Part shown: one piece after another, positions 56,293 to 64,000 of the stretch | Layout of the letters: each line of letters starts with the position of its first letter | Numbering within the stretch: position 1 is the first letter of the stretch | Assembly: GCF_001999965.1 (NCBI RefSeq) | Contig: NZ_CP019646.1 | Span: forward strand, 3,757,125-3,821,124 | Length of the DNA: 64,000 nt | Source: Limihaloglobus sulfuriphilus | Lineage (GTDB): Bacteria > Planctomycetota > Phycisphaerae > Sedimentisphaerales > Sedimentisphaeraceae | Direction of reading: 5' to 3' | Notes under the pieces: generated by a model | Told to the model about the DNA's origin: nothing | Databases searched by the model: none | Seen by the model: only the letters and a program-made list of their open reading frames with translations | Translations under genes and position numbers: made by a program

Positions 56293-57528
56293 TTGAAAAT
56301 ACATGACATACCAGAAATAGTAGAAGAGCTCAAACAGGGCAGGATGATCGTTCTTGTTGACGATGAAGACCGTGAGAATGAGGGCGACCTTGTATGCCCC
56401 GCCCAGTTCACCACGCCGGAGATAGTCAACTTTATGTGCAAATGGGGACGCGGGCTGATTTGTGTCCCGCTGGAGGCGGAACGCTGCGACGAGCTGAACC
56501 TGCACCCCCAGACAAGCAACAACACCGCCGCTCTGGGAACAGCTTTTACCGTAAGTGTTGACGCTCGCGAGGGTATAACAACCGGCATCAGCGCTTATGA
56601 CCGCTCTAAGACTATTATGCTTCTTGCTGACCCGCAGACAAAGGCCCGCCATTTGGCCCGCCCGGGGCATATCTTCCCGCTCAGAGCCAATCCGGGCGGA
56701 ACACTTGTAAGAGCAGGCCAGACTGAAGGCTCGATTGACCTTATGAAAGTTGCAGGGCTTACCCCCGCCGCGACTATATGCGAAATAATGGCAGAAGACG
56801 GCACCATGCTCAGAGGCGAAGGGCTGTCTAAATATTGCAGAGAACATAACATAAAAGCAACTTCCGTTGAAAAAATCATTGAACACCGCCTGCAGCGAGA
56901 AACTACAATCAAGCGAATCCAGGCCGTCCGGATGCCGACCGATTACGGCGAGTTTACAATGATAGGATACAGCAGTCCCAGCACACCCGAGCCGCACCTG
57001 GCGTTTTGCAAAGGCGACATCGGCAATCTGGACAAAAACGGAAAGCCGGTCCCGATAGATGAACCGGTTCTAATCCGGGTACACTCAGAATGTATTACCG
57101 GTGACTTGTTCAGGTCTCAGCGGTGTGAGTGCGGCGAACAGCTGGAAACAGCGATGAGAATGATACAGGACCATAAAAAAGGCGTCCTGATATACCTGCG
57201 GCAGGAAGGCCGCGGCATAGGGCTTGCCAATAAACTGCGGGCGTACAAACTCCAGGAAGACGGGCTGGATACCTGGGATGCTAATGTAGAGCTTGGATTT
57301 GCCCCTGACAAACGCGACTACGGCATAGGCGCTCAGATACTCAAAGACCTGGGGATAAGTAAGGTGAGAATCCTCACCAACAACCCCAAAAAGGTAAGTC
57401 GGCTCAAGGTTTATGATATCGAAGTCGTGGAGCAGCTTCCAATACAGATACAGGCAAAACCGACCAACAAACAGTACCTCCACACCAAAAAGGTTCGTTT
57501 CGGGCATATTCTTGATGAGGATCTTTGA
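56293..57528 (+). CDS. ribBA: Bifunctional DHBP synthase / GTP cyclohydrolase II
   Basis: 411 residues starting at TTG. The RibB half has DDEDRENEGDLV (about 24-35), FTVSVDAREGITTGISAYDR in parts, RPGHIFPLRA and GQTEGSIDLM; the RibA half begins near residue 205 with VLIRVHSECITGDLF, the zinc cysteines in SQRCECGEQ, the catalytic region YLRQEGRGIGL and ILTNNPKKV. The two activities make the first precursors of riboflavin from ribulose 5-phosphate and GTP. No clear ribosome-binding site precedes the TTG; an upstream in-frame start was not seen. The lipoprotein gene begins directly at the stop. Confidence 0.96.
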   Translation: MKIHDIPEIVEELKQGRMIVLVDDEDRENEGDLVCPAQFTTPEIVNFMCKWGRGLICVPLEAERCDELNLHPQTSNNTAALGTAFTVSVDAREGITTGISAYDRSKTIMLLADPQTKARHLARPGHIFPLRANPGGTLVRAGQTEGSIDLMKVAGLTPAATICEIMAEDGTMLRGEGLSKYCREHNIKATSVEKIIEHRLQRETTIKRIQAVRMPTDYGEFTMIGYSSPSTPEPHLAFCKGDIGNLDKNGKPVPIDEPVLIRVHSECITGDLFRSQRCECGEQLETAMRMIQDHKKGVLIYLRQEGRGIGLANKLRAYKLQEDGLDTWDANVELGFAPDKRDYGIGAQILKDLGISKVRILTNNPKKVSRLKVYDIEVVEQLPIQIQAKPTNKQYLHTKKVRFGHILDEDL

Positions 57529-58044
57529 TTGAATTTAAACGTTATAAGGAAAGTTTTATTCGTATCTCTGCCGGCGTTTTTGATAGTCGGCTGTGATTCC
57601 CTGCCAAAAGGGAGCCCCTCTTTGCCTGCGGAGCACACATACTCCAAAGAAGATTTTTTGCCCGTTTCAATTAAATTTAACGGTATGACTGAAATCTCCG
57701 CCGGCGAAACTGAAAACACTATTTCCATTACGCCGCACATAGATGTTTATGATGCGGCGGGCTCGAGAATAAAGGCACCAGGGATTGTCCGTTTTGAGCT
57801 GTTCGAGCTCATCGGACGCTCTCAAGATTCACTGGGCCCGAGACTGAAAGTATGGCAGGATTTCAATCTTAATACTTTCGAAACTAACAATCGCTACTGG
57901 AGCGATCCGCTTAGATGCTACATCTTTTCTCTCGAACTTGATTCTAATCTGGTTAAACCAGATACCCAGTATCAGTTCACGGCTGTTTTTATCTCCGGAA
58001 CAAACCGCTTCAGCGACCAGAAACGAATAGACTTCAACAAATAA
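57529..58044 (+). CDS. Hypothetical lipoprotein
   Basis: 171 residues from a TTG that follows the ribBA stop at once (TGATTG), suggesting translational coupling. The N-terminus MNLNVIRKVLFVSLPAFLIVGC ends in a lipobox (LIVGC), read here in parts (FLIVGC at about 17-22). The rest is a beta-rich domain with KFNGMTEISAGE and ITPHIDVYDAAGSRIKAPG, of no recognised family. It would be anchored in a membrane by lipid on its cysteine. Confidence 0.75.
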   Translation: MNLNVIRKVLFVSLPAFLIVGCDSLPKGSPSLPAEHTYSKEDFLPVSIKFNGMTEISAGETENTISITPHIDVYDAAGSRIKAPGIVRFELFELIGRSQDSLGPRLKVWQDFNLNTFETNNRYWSDPLRCYIFSLELDSNLVKPDTQYQFTAVFISGTNRFSDQKRIDFNK

Positions 58045-58055
58045 TAAGGGTTCCC

Positions 58056-58586
58056 ATGGCACAAAAAACCGCTCTTGTGATAATCGATGTTCAGGAAAAA
58101 CTGCTCTCTGTGATGCACGAGAAGGACACTTTAGTTAAGAATATATGCACACTGGTTAAGGCCTGCCGGCTGCTGGAGATTCCTGTTATCAACTGCCGCC
58201 AGTACCCCAAGGCGCTTGGAGAGACTGCCGCAGAAATACAGGAACTTCTTACAGATGAGCCGGTTGACAAACGCTGTTTCAGCTGTGCGGCCGGCGATGA
58301 TTTCCAAAAGAGGCTCAAATCCACCGGCTGCGAGAAGCTGATACTATGCGGGATAGAGGCACACATCTGTGTTTACCAGACCGCCCGCGACCTCATCTCC
58401 GCCGGCTTTAAGGTAGAAATTCCGGCTGATGCTGTCGATTCCAGAACGGCTGAAAACAAGCAAATCGCTATTGAACGGCTGCGGCAGGAAAAAGCTCTCA
58501 TAAGCAGTATAGAAATGTCGCTGTTTGACATGCTTGAAACATCAGAGCACCCGAAATTCCGTGAGGTCTCACGACTGATCAAGTAG
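58056..58586 (+). CDS. Isochorismatase-family hydrolase
   Basis: 176 residues with the cysteine hydrolase triad: D11 (IIDVQEKL), K72 (DKRCFSC) and C105 (GIEAHICVYQTA). The compact form with GIEAHICV matches the YcaC-like branch. Members hydrolyse amides, vinyl ethers or similar; the substrate is unknown. AAGGG lies six bases before the ATG. It follows the lipoprotein by 11 bases and so belongs to the ribBA run. Confidence 0.92.
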   Translation: MAQKTALVIIDVQEKLLSVMHEKDTLVKNICTLVKACRLLEIPVINCRQYPKALGETAAEIQELLTDEPVDKRCFSCAAGDDFQKRLKSTGCEKLILCGIEAHICVYQTARDLISAGFKVEIPADAVDSRTAENKQIAIERLRQEKALISSIEMSLFDMLETSEHPKFREVSRLIK

Positions 58587-58655
58587 CCTGAATACACAAA
58601 ACCTAACTCCCTTTATATCAACTATGAAACTTCGGCAGACCCGACTCAAGACTTT

Positions 58656-60557
58656 ATGGCACAGATAACTATAAGTGACATGACATTCGGCTTTGGAGAG
58701 CCTCCCCTTTTTGACGGCGTTAATTTTAATATTGAAAGCCGCCGGCGGATATGCCTGCTCGGGCGTAACGGCTCGGGCAAGACCACCCTGCTCAAACTTA
58801 TCGAAGGAGAGCTTGAACCGCTTGCCGGCAGTATCATCAAAAGCCCTCAGCTCAAAATCGAAAGGCTGCACCAACAGGTACCGCCGGAGACCTCCTTCGG
58901 CAAGACAGTTTACGAGATGATAATTGACGGTCACGGCGAGGCGGGAAGACTTATCGGCGAATACCACAGAACGGCAGTCGCCGCGGCCCAAAACCATGAC
59001 GAGCCCGGCCATCTTGAGAAACTCGAAAAACTCGCCGCACGTATCGAAGCCTGCGGGGGCTGGTCGCTGGAAAAAAAAGTGGAAGCTACCGTCAGCAAGA
59101 TGCGTCTCGAGGCAGAGGCCCTGTTTGACAGCCTTTCTGCCGGACTCAAACGCCGCGTATTTCTGGCACGTGCTATAATAAACGACCCTGATGTCCTGCT
59201 GCTTGATGAACCCACAAACCATCTCGATGTGGAGTCTGTGGAGTATCTCGAGAAATTCCTGCTGGCAAGCACACAAACGATAATCTTTGTAACGCATGAC
59301 AGGGCGTTTCTGCGGAAAATAGCCACACAAATCGTTGAGATTGACCGGGGCAGACTCATCAGTTATGAATGTAACTATGATGAATACCTGCGGCGGCGTG
59401 ACGCGGCCATTGAGGCCGAGCTGGCAAACAACCAGCGGTTCGACAAACTGCTTGCCCAGGAAGAGGCATGGATTCGCCGCGGCATTCAGGGGCGGCGGAC
59501 ACGCAACGAGGGACGTGTGCGAAACCTTATAGAGCTGCGGAATCAGCGGTCGCAGCGGCGAAACATACAGGGAAAAGCGAAAATATCGATTCAGGACTCT
59601 CAACAGTCCGGCCAGCTTGTGGCGCAGTTCACGGACGTATCCTTCAGATACCCTGAAACTGAAGATAATATCATAGAAAAATTCACGACGCTGGTACTTC
59701 GCGGCGACAAGATCGGCGTAATCGGCCCCAACGGCTGCGGCAAAACAACACTGCTGCGGCTCATACTCGGCCAACTCAACCCCACCGAGGGCGGGCTGAA
59801 AACCGGCAAAAGGCTCGAAACCGTGTACTTTGACCAGCTTCATGCCCAGCTTGAAGAAGACAAATCCGTCTTAGAAAATGTCGCCGACGGTTACCAGACA
59901 ATAATTTTCAACGGCAAAACACGCAGCGTAATCGGATATCTCCAGGATTTTCTTTTTGACCCAAAGCGTGCCAGAGGCCCGGTCTCGTCGCTTTCCGGCG
60001 GAGAGCGCAACAGGCTTCTGCTGGCGAAGATGTTCGCTAAACCCTCAAACATGCTGGTACTTGATGAGCCGACCAATGACCTCGACATGGAAACGCTGGA
60101 GCTGCTTGAAGAGCTGATTGCTGATTATCCCGGCACTGTGCTCATCGTTAGCCATGACAGGGAGTTTCTAAACAACACGGTTACTTGCGTATATTCTTTT
60201 GAAGGTGACGCAAAGGTAAAAGAATACGCCGGCGGGTACGATGATTACAAATACCACTCAAAACCCAAAAAACCGGAAAGCCCCGCGCAAAAAAAGACCG
60301 ATAACACGAAGACCAAACCAAAAACCGAACAGAAAAAACTCTCCTACAACGAACAAAGAGAGTTTGACGCGATTCCTGATAAGATAGAAGAACTTGAATC
60401 TCAAATCGCAAAAATCCATGCCGATATGGCTGACCCTGAATTCTTCAAATCCCAGGGCGATAAGATCGCGGAAAAAACCAAACTTCTCGAAGAGCTTGAA
60501 ACCCAGCTTGAAAACCTGTATAATCGCTGGCAGCAGCTCGAAGAAAAATACACATAA
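58656..60557 (+). CDS. uup: ABC-F family ATPase, Uup type
   Basis: 633 residues, two ABC domains in one soluble chain. Walker A motifs GRNGSGKTT (about 35) and GPNGCGKTT (about 363), signatures LSAGLKRRV and LSGGERNR, Walker B LLLDEPTNHLD and LVLDEPTNDLD. The linker between domains and a C-terminal coiled-coil (about 565-630, rich in E/K/L) place it near Uup. ABC-F proteins act on the ribosome; Uup also affects transposon excision and Holliday junctions. No Shine-Dalgarno is obvious before the ATG. The HAD gene follows after 33 bases. Confidence 0.92.
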   Translation: MAQITISDMTFGFGEPPLFDGVNFNIESRRRICLLGRNGSGKTTLLKLIEGELEPLAGSIIKSPQLKIERLHQQVPPETSFGKTVYEMIIDGHGEAGRLIGEYHRTAVAAAQNHDEPGHLEKLEKLAARIEACGGWSLEKKVEATVSKMRLEAEALFDSLSAGLKRRVFLARAIINDPDVLLLDEPTNHLDVESVEYLEKFLLASTQTIIFVTHDRAFLRKIATQIVEIDRGRLISYECNYDEYLRRRDAAIEAELANNQRFDKLLAQEEAWIRRGIQGRRTRNEGRVRNLIELRNQRSQRRNIQGKAKISIQDSQQSGQLVAQFTDVSFRYPETEDNIIEKFTTLVLRGDKIGVIGPNGCGKTTLLRLILGQLNPTEGGLKTGKRLETVYFDQLHAQLEEDKSVLENVADGYQTIIFNGKTRSVIGYLQDFLFDPKRARGPVSSLSGGERNRLLLAKMFAKPSNMLVLDEPTNDLDMETLELLEELIADYPGTVLIVSHDREFLNNTVTCVYSFEGDAKVKEYAGGYDDYKYHSKPKKPESPAQKKTDNTKTKPKTEQKKLSYNEQREFDAIPDKIEELESQIAKIHADMADPEFFKSQGDKIAEKTKLLEELETQLENLYNRWQQLEEKYT

Positions 60558-60590
60558 ACCAGAAAACTTTAAAAAAGGCAATCAGTTGAT

Positions 60591-61298
60591 ATGGAACAGA
60601 CAAATTTAAAAGCTGTTATATTCGATTTCGACGGTGTTATAGCCGACTCGGAGAATCTTCACTTCAAGGCGTTTGAAGAAATCTTCCGCCGGTACGGCTT
60701 TACGCTTGACCGGGAGACCTACTGGAAAGAATTCCTCGGATTTACGGACCTGGAGCTGTTCCAGGAAGCCGCGGCTAAATACGGGATAAGCTATGGAACA
60801 TCATACCAGAACCTCATCAGCGAAAAGTCTGAGATATTTATGGATGTTGTTAAAACCACAAGCACTGTGTATCCAACTATCAAGGACTTCGTATGCAGCC
60901 TTCGTGAATCCGGTATTCGCTGCGCAATCTGCTCGGGTGCCTCTATGTTAGATATAGAGATAATTTTCGAATTGGATAATGAGCTAACCGGAAACAATCT
61001 GGCTGCGTTGTTCGAAACCATCGTTACCGCCGACGATGTTAGCAGGGGAAAACCCGACCCGGAAGGCTATCTGCTCGCAGGCTCGCGGCTGAGAAAATCC
61101 GATGAGTCACTGAAAAACTCCGACTGCCTTGTAATAGAGGATTCGAGCTGGGGTCTGATGGCGGCAAAGGCTGCCGGTATGAAAACACTCGCGGTGACAA
61201 ACAGCTACCCAGGAGAAATTCTTGAACAGCACGCAGAGCTGGTTGCCCCGCAGCTTACGCCGGAGTTAATACCTCAGATGAAAAAAATATTTGGCTGA
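60591..61298 (+). CDS. HAD-family hydrolase, beta-phosphoglucomutase-like
   Basis: 235 residues. Motif I is F11DFDGVIADS with catalytic aspartates D12 and D14; motif II lies in CAICSGAS, motif III lysine in SRGKPDPEGY, and motif IV in VIEDSSWGLMAAKAAGM. The cap of about 70 residues after motif I fits the phosphatase/beta-phosphoglucomutase branch. It probably acts on a sugar phosphate. AAAGG is about ten bases before the ATG. Convergent with the nucleosidase gene. Confidence 0.92.
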   Translation: MEQTNLKAVIFDFDGVIADSENLHFKAFEEIFRRYGFTLDRETYWKEFLGFTDLELFQEAAAKYGISYGTSYQNLISEKSEIFMDVVKTTSTVYPTIKDFVCSLRESGIRCAICSGASMLDIEIIFELDNELTGNNLAALFETIVTADDVSRGKPDPEGYLLAGSRLRKSDESLKNSDCLVIEDSSWGLMAAKAAGMKTLAVTNSYPGEILEQHAELVAPQLTPELIPQMKKIFG

Positions 61299-61335
61299 AA
61301 GTTTATCTGCCGTGAAGAGCATTTGGCGGAGGATT

Positions 61336-62058
61336 TCAGCCAGAGAGCTGATTAAACGCATTCAGGGCTCTATGTGCATAGCCGCTGGAAATCTTTGACA
61401 GCTTTGCGAACAGCTTTGGCCAGTCATTAGCCGCTTCTTCGTCTGCACTGTCTGTGATTACACGTATGGACAAAAACGGTGTATTGTAGCGAATGCATAC
61501 CTGCGCCATCGCCGCCGCTTCCATCTCAACTGCCAGGGGATTGAATCCGGCGAGTTTTTCGCCCTCATTCACGAAATGATCGCCTGAGATAATTGTGCCA
61601 ACCCTGAGATTCTCATCAGCCGGCAGAACCGCCTCCATCTCCGGCGGCAGAGTCTTCATAAAAAGCTCACAGCCGGGTATCTGCCCGGGCTTACAGTCCG
61701 GAAATACACTGCTCACATCAAAATCATGCTGCACGAAGTCCCGCCCTACCACTATATCGCCCGTCTTGAGCGATTTATCGAGGCCGCCGGCAGTTCCAAC
61801 ACTGACAACATACGAAACGTTATACTCAGGATGCGATAGAAACGCCGCCGCCGAAGCCGCCGCGTTCACCTTGCCCACGCCGCAGACGTGCCCTATAACC
61901 CGCCGGCCGCTTGGATCGCTGAACAGGTCATACTCAAGCGGGCCGAGGTTGCGGCGCTCAAAATCAAGAGCCGAGATAAAATCCGTTAATTCCTGTTCAA
62001 GAGCGCTTATGAACAAAACCGTATCACCGGCGAGTCTGCCGTCTTTCAGCTGTATCAT
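61336..62058 (-). CDS. Purine nucleosidase of the MTA/SAH nucleosidase family
   Basis: 240 residues. Family blocks: the opening VLFISALEQEL, VCGVGKVNAAASAA, VVSVGTAGGLD, and VEMEAAAMAQVC with the ribose-binding glutamate, then ITDSAD with the catalytic aspartate. Members split methylthioadenosine, S-adenosylhomocysteine or futalosine; which one is not decided here, but MTA/SAH nucleosidase is the best guess. AGG precedes the ATG. It is the third gene of a leftward run after paaK-like and ACT genes (30-base gap). Confidence 0.85.
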   Translation of the reverse strand: MIQLKDGRLAGDTVLFISALEQELTDFISALDFERRNLGPLEYDLFSDPSGRRVIGHVCGVGKVNAAASAAAFLSHPEYNVSYVVSVGTAGGLDKSLKTGDIVVGRDFVQHDFDVSSVFPDCKPGQIPGCELFMKTLPPEMEAVLPADENLRVGTIISGDHFVNEGEKLAGFNPLAVEMEAAAMAQVCIRYNTPFLSIRVITDSADEEAANDWPKLFAKLSKISSGYAHRALNAFNQLSG

Positions 62059-62088
62059 ATAAGAACCTCATAATCCTTGTTGAATGAT

Positions 62089-62517
62089 CTAAAATATCGT
62101 CATTGACGTCAATATTCTAAAACCCGCCTGCTCAAGTTCGCTCTGCAGCGCCTTTGTAACAGGCTCTGAGGTTTCAAGGCAGCAGATACCCGTCTGGCCG
62201 CCTTCTATGACAAAGCCGAAGATGCCTGATATGTTTATCCCGTGCTCTAAGAGTATCCCTGTAAGCTCGTTGAGGTTTCCGGGTTTATCCGGCACGGCAA
62301 CAACCATCGCCTCCCGCAGTGCACAGGCAAAACCGTTTTCCGCAAGAATGAGCTTTGCCCGTTCCGGCTCTGTCGCGACAAGTTTCATCAAGCCGAACTC
62401 GCCTTTGTCGTGCACGGCAAAAGCTATTATGTTAACATTTTCCCTGGCAAGCGTCTCTGTAACGGACTTTATTCTGCCCGGGGTATTATCTACAAAAACG
62501 TTCAGTATCTCTGTCAT
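62089..62517 (-). CDS. Protein of two ACT domains
   Basis: 142 residues: ACT domain 1 begins LNVFVDNTPGRIKSVTETL, ACT domain 2 begins VVAVPDKPGNLNELTGIL with GINISGIFGFV. Tandem-ACT proteins bind amino acids and regulate partner enzymes; this type is usually encoded next to a phenylacetate-CoA ligase-like enzyme, as here (its ATG is 11 bases after that gene's stop). AGAGG lies about ten bases before the ATG. Confidence 0.92.
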   Translation of the reverse strand: MTEILNVFVDNTPGRIKSVTETLARENVNIIAFAVHDKGEFGLMKLVATEPERAKLILAENGFACALREAMVVAVPDKPGNLNELTGILLEHGINISGIFGFVIEGGQTGICCLETSEPVTKALQSELEQAGFRILTSMTIF

Positions 62518-62528
62518 GGTTAAACCTC

Positions 62529-63842
62529 TTAAAATTCACCGCGTTCGTCAACAACCCTTTTGCCCTTGCCCTCGAATGTCGGCAGGATACCCGGCTCATG
62601 CAGCTGCACGCGGGGGTGTATATAAATCGAAGCCCGAAGCTCCTCTGATATCTTGTCTTTGAGGATATCCAGCTCGACAGGGTCTCCGCTGAACATCTTG
62701 GAGTATATCTCCACCTTCACCGTAAGCCGGTCAATTGCACCAGACTTTGTCAGGTGTATCATATAGTTGGTGCCGACCTCGGGTATCTTCATTATAACCT
62801 CTTCAATCTGTGAGGGGAAAACGTTGACACCGTTGATAATGAGCATGTCATCAGTACGGCCCTTGATACGCGAAAGCCGCCTGTGTGTCCTGCCGCACTG
62901 GCACATGTCCGTATAGACGTGCGCCAGGTCTCTGGTACGGTACCGCATCAGCGGCATCGCCCGCCGGTTGAGACAGGTAACGACAACCTCGCCGGTTTCG
63001 CCGTCGGGAAGCAGCTCGCCGGTGGCCGGATCGATGATTTCCAGGATATAGGAATCCTCCCAGATATGAAGGCCGTTTTTATAGACGCATTCAAACGCCA
63101 GCCCGGGACCGTTCATCTCACTCAAACCGTAGCAGTTGTAACAGTCAATGTTGAATATTTCCTCGAGTTTGCGGCGTGTTTCTTCGGTATGCGGCTCAGC
63201 ACCTACTATCGCGCGTTTAAGTGAGAGTGTCTCGAGTGCGATGCCGTGTTCCTTAATAGCCGTGGCAAGATGCATCAGATAGCTTGGAGTAATATGCAGT
63301 GTAGTCGTGCCGAAATCCCGCATCGTGTTTATCTGGCGGATGGTGTTTCCCCCGCCTATGGGTATCACCATCATACCAAGCCGCTCGGCGCCGTAATGCA
63401 GCCCCAGGCCGCCGGTAAACAGGCCGTAGCTCATCATGTTCTGAAATATATCACTGCGGGTGCAGCCGGCAGCGGTCAGGCATCTGGCGACAAGGTCGGT
63501 CGCCGCCTCGAGGTCCTCGCGGTTCCAGTAAATGACAGTCGGTATGCCGGTTGTGCCGCTGGAAGAGTGCATCCTCACTACATCATCATAGTTTTCCCCT
63601 GCGAGAAAGCCGTTTGGATAGCCGCGGCGGAGATCTTCCTTGCTAACCAGCGGCAGTTTGCGGAAATCCTCAAACGTTTTTATATCCCGCGGCGATTTTA
63701 TACCCAGTTTCTTGAAATGGCGGGAATAAAACGGTGTTTTAAACGCCGCCTTTATAATATGCTGAAGTTTTTCCAGCTGTATCGCTTCTATTTCTGCGCG
63801 ATCGGCTGTTTCAATTTCTTTGTTCCAGTAGTTGACCTGCAT
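62529..63842 (-). CDS. Phenylacetate-CoA ligase family protein
   Basis: 437 residues, the normal length of PaaK-type adenylate-forming ligases. The ATP motif HSSSGTTGIPTV is at 92-103, YGLSEMNGPG around 240, the A8-type region TGRTDDMLIINGVNVFPSQ (here GRTDDMLIINGVNVFP) around 328, and a C-terminal domain ending in GKGKRVVDER. It joins an aryl or keto acid to CoA. In anaerobes this gene with its ACT partner often accompanies indolepyruvate ferredoxin oxidoreductase, which is not seen in this window. First gene of the leftward operon. Confidence 0.92.
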   Translation of the reverse strand: MQVNYWNKEIETADRAEIEAIQLEKLQHIIKAAFKTPFYSRHFKKLGIKSPRDIKTFEDFRKLPLVSKEDLRRGYPNGFLAGENYDDVVRMHSSSGTTGIPTVIYWNREDLEAATDLVARCLTAAGCTRSDIFQNMMSYGLFTGGLGLHYGAERLGMMVIPIGGGNTIRQINTMRDFGTTTLHITPSYLMHLATAIKEHGIALETLSLKRAIVGAEPHTEETRRKLEEIFNIDCYNCYGLSEMNGPGLAFECVYKNGLHIWEDSYILEIIDPATGELLPDGETGEVVVTCLNRRAMPLMRYRTRDLAHVYTDMCQCGRTHRRLSRIKGRTDDMLIINGVNVFPSQIEEVIMKIPEVGTNYMIHLTKSGAIDRLTVKVEIYSKMFSGDPVELDILKDKISEELRASIYIHPRVQLHEPGILPTFEGKGKRVVDERGEF

Positions 63843-64000
63843 TGTTTATCCGGTTATAAATCCCTTGACCCTGATTGGGGCAACAAGTATTGGTGCCGTT
63901 TTATTATAGTTAGAGAAATTGCCAGTCTAAGAATTCAGCCCCGGCACTAAAGGGACTGAATATCTGAATTGCTGACAACCACAAAATCGTGAGACTTTAA
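63843..64000. other. Window end, upstream of the paaK-like gene
   Basis: 158 bases; presumably the promoter side of the leftward operon. No gene seen. Confidence 0.4.

Overview
The window looks like a chromosome segment of an anaerobic, polysaccharide-degrading planctomycete of the Phycisphaerae/Sedimentisphaerales type. The grounds are several secreted proteins ending in dockerin-like Ca-binding repeats, a dense carbohydrate gene complement (CE7 esterase, GH29 fucosidase, DUF1080 and Gfo/Idh proteins, a sialate O-acetylesterase, an NdvB-like GT84/GH94 giant), and an rRNA operon with no 16S gene at its head. The taxonomic call is inference; no 16S gene is present to test it.

Layout. 1-500: 5' part of a membrane metallophosphoesterase. 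780-5165: rRNA operon with promoter, boxA-like site, tRNA-Ile, tRNA-Ala, 23S, 5S and terminator. The 23S gene carries an insertion at the tip of helix 63 that encodes a GIY-YIG nuclease-like protein on a 19-bp stem. 5187-13903: housekeeping and secreted genes (SDR, YjbQ, two-lobed aspartic-protease-like dockerin protein, CE7 esterase, metK with a DUF547 protein, transketolase). 14180-17240: a GxxExxY gene between palindromic direct repeats, nitroreductase, YccF, a small zinc ribbon and a ferritin-like protein. 17300-27402: sugar-related block (Gfo/Idh plus DUF1080; divergent UroD-like protein, Rbs-type ABC transporter and DUF1805; alpha-L-fucosidase). 27991-31095: a 1034-residue repetitive secreted protein with a dockerin-like tail. 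31097-32960: a palindromic repeat array interrupted by an IS110/IS1111-type insertion sequence whose ends, core dinucleotide and probable guide RNA region can be read. 32961-34248: gene-free, with a G-quadruplex-type tract and an orphan terminator. 34249-43044: the NdvB-like giant.

43243-54000 is a rearranged segment. A sialate O-acetylesterase is followed by umuD-umuC. A 2412-bp block holding the esterase 3' end, umuDC and a ~318-bp element (here called E) is duplicated in tandem with no difference noticed. A third umuC fragment, a truncated copy of a DUF4139 gene and arrays of a structured 203-bp repeat follow, then the intact DUF4139 gene. Four of the five rearrangement junctions lie at the right end of an E copy, and the fifth at the left end of one. 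E has near-perfect terminal inverted repeats and no convincing gene, so it behaves like a non-autonomous mobile element tied to repeated local duplication.

54183-64000: a degraded GxGYxYP-like dockerin remnant, small zinc-ribbon and membrane proteins, ribBA with a lipoprotein and an isochorismatase-family gene, an Uup-type ABC-F ATPase, a HAD phosphatase, and a leftward paaK-like/ACT/mtnN-like operon.
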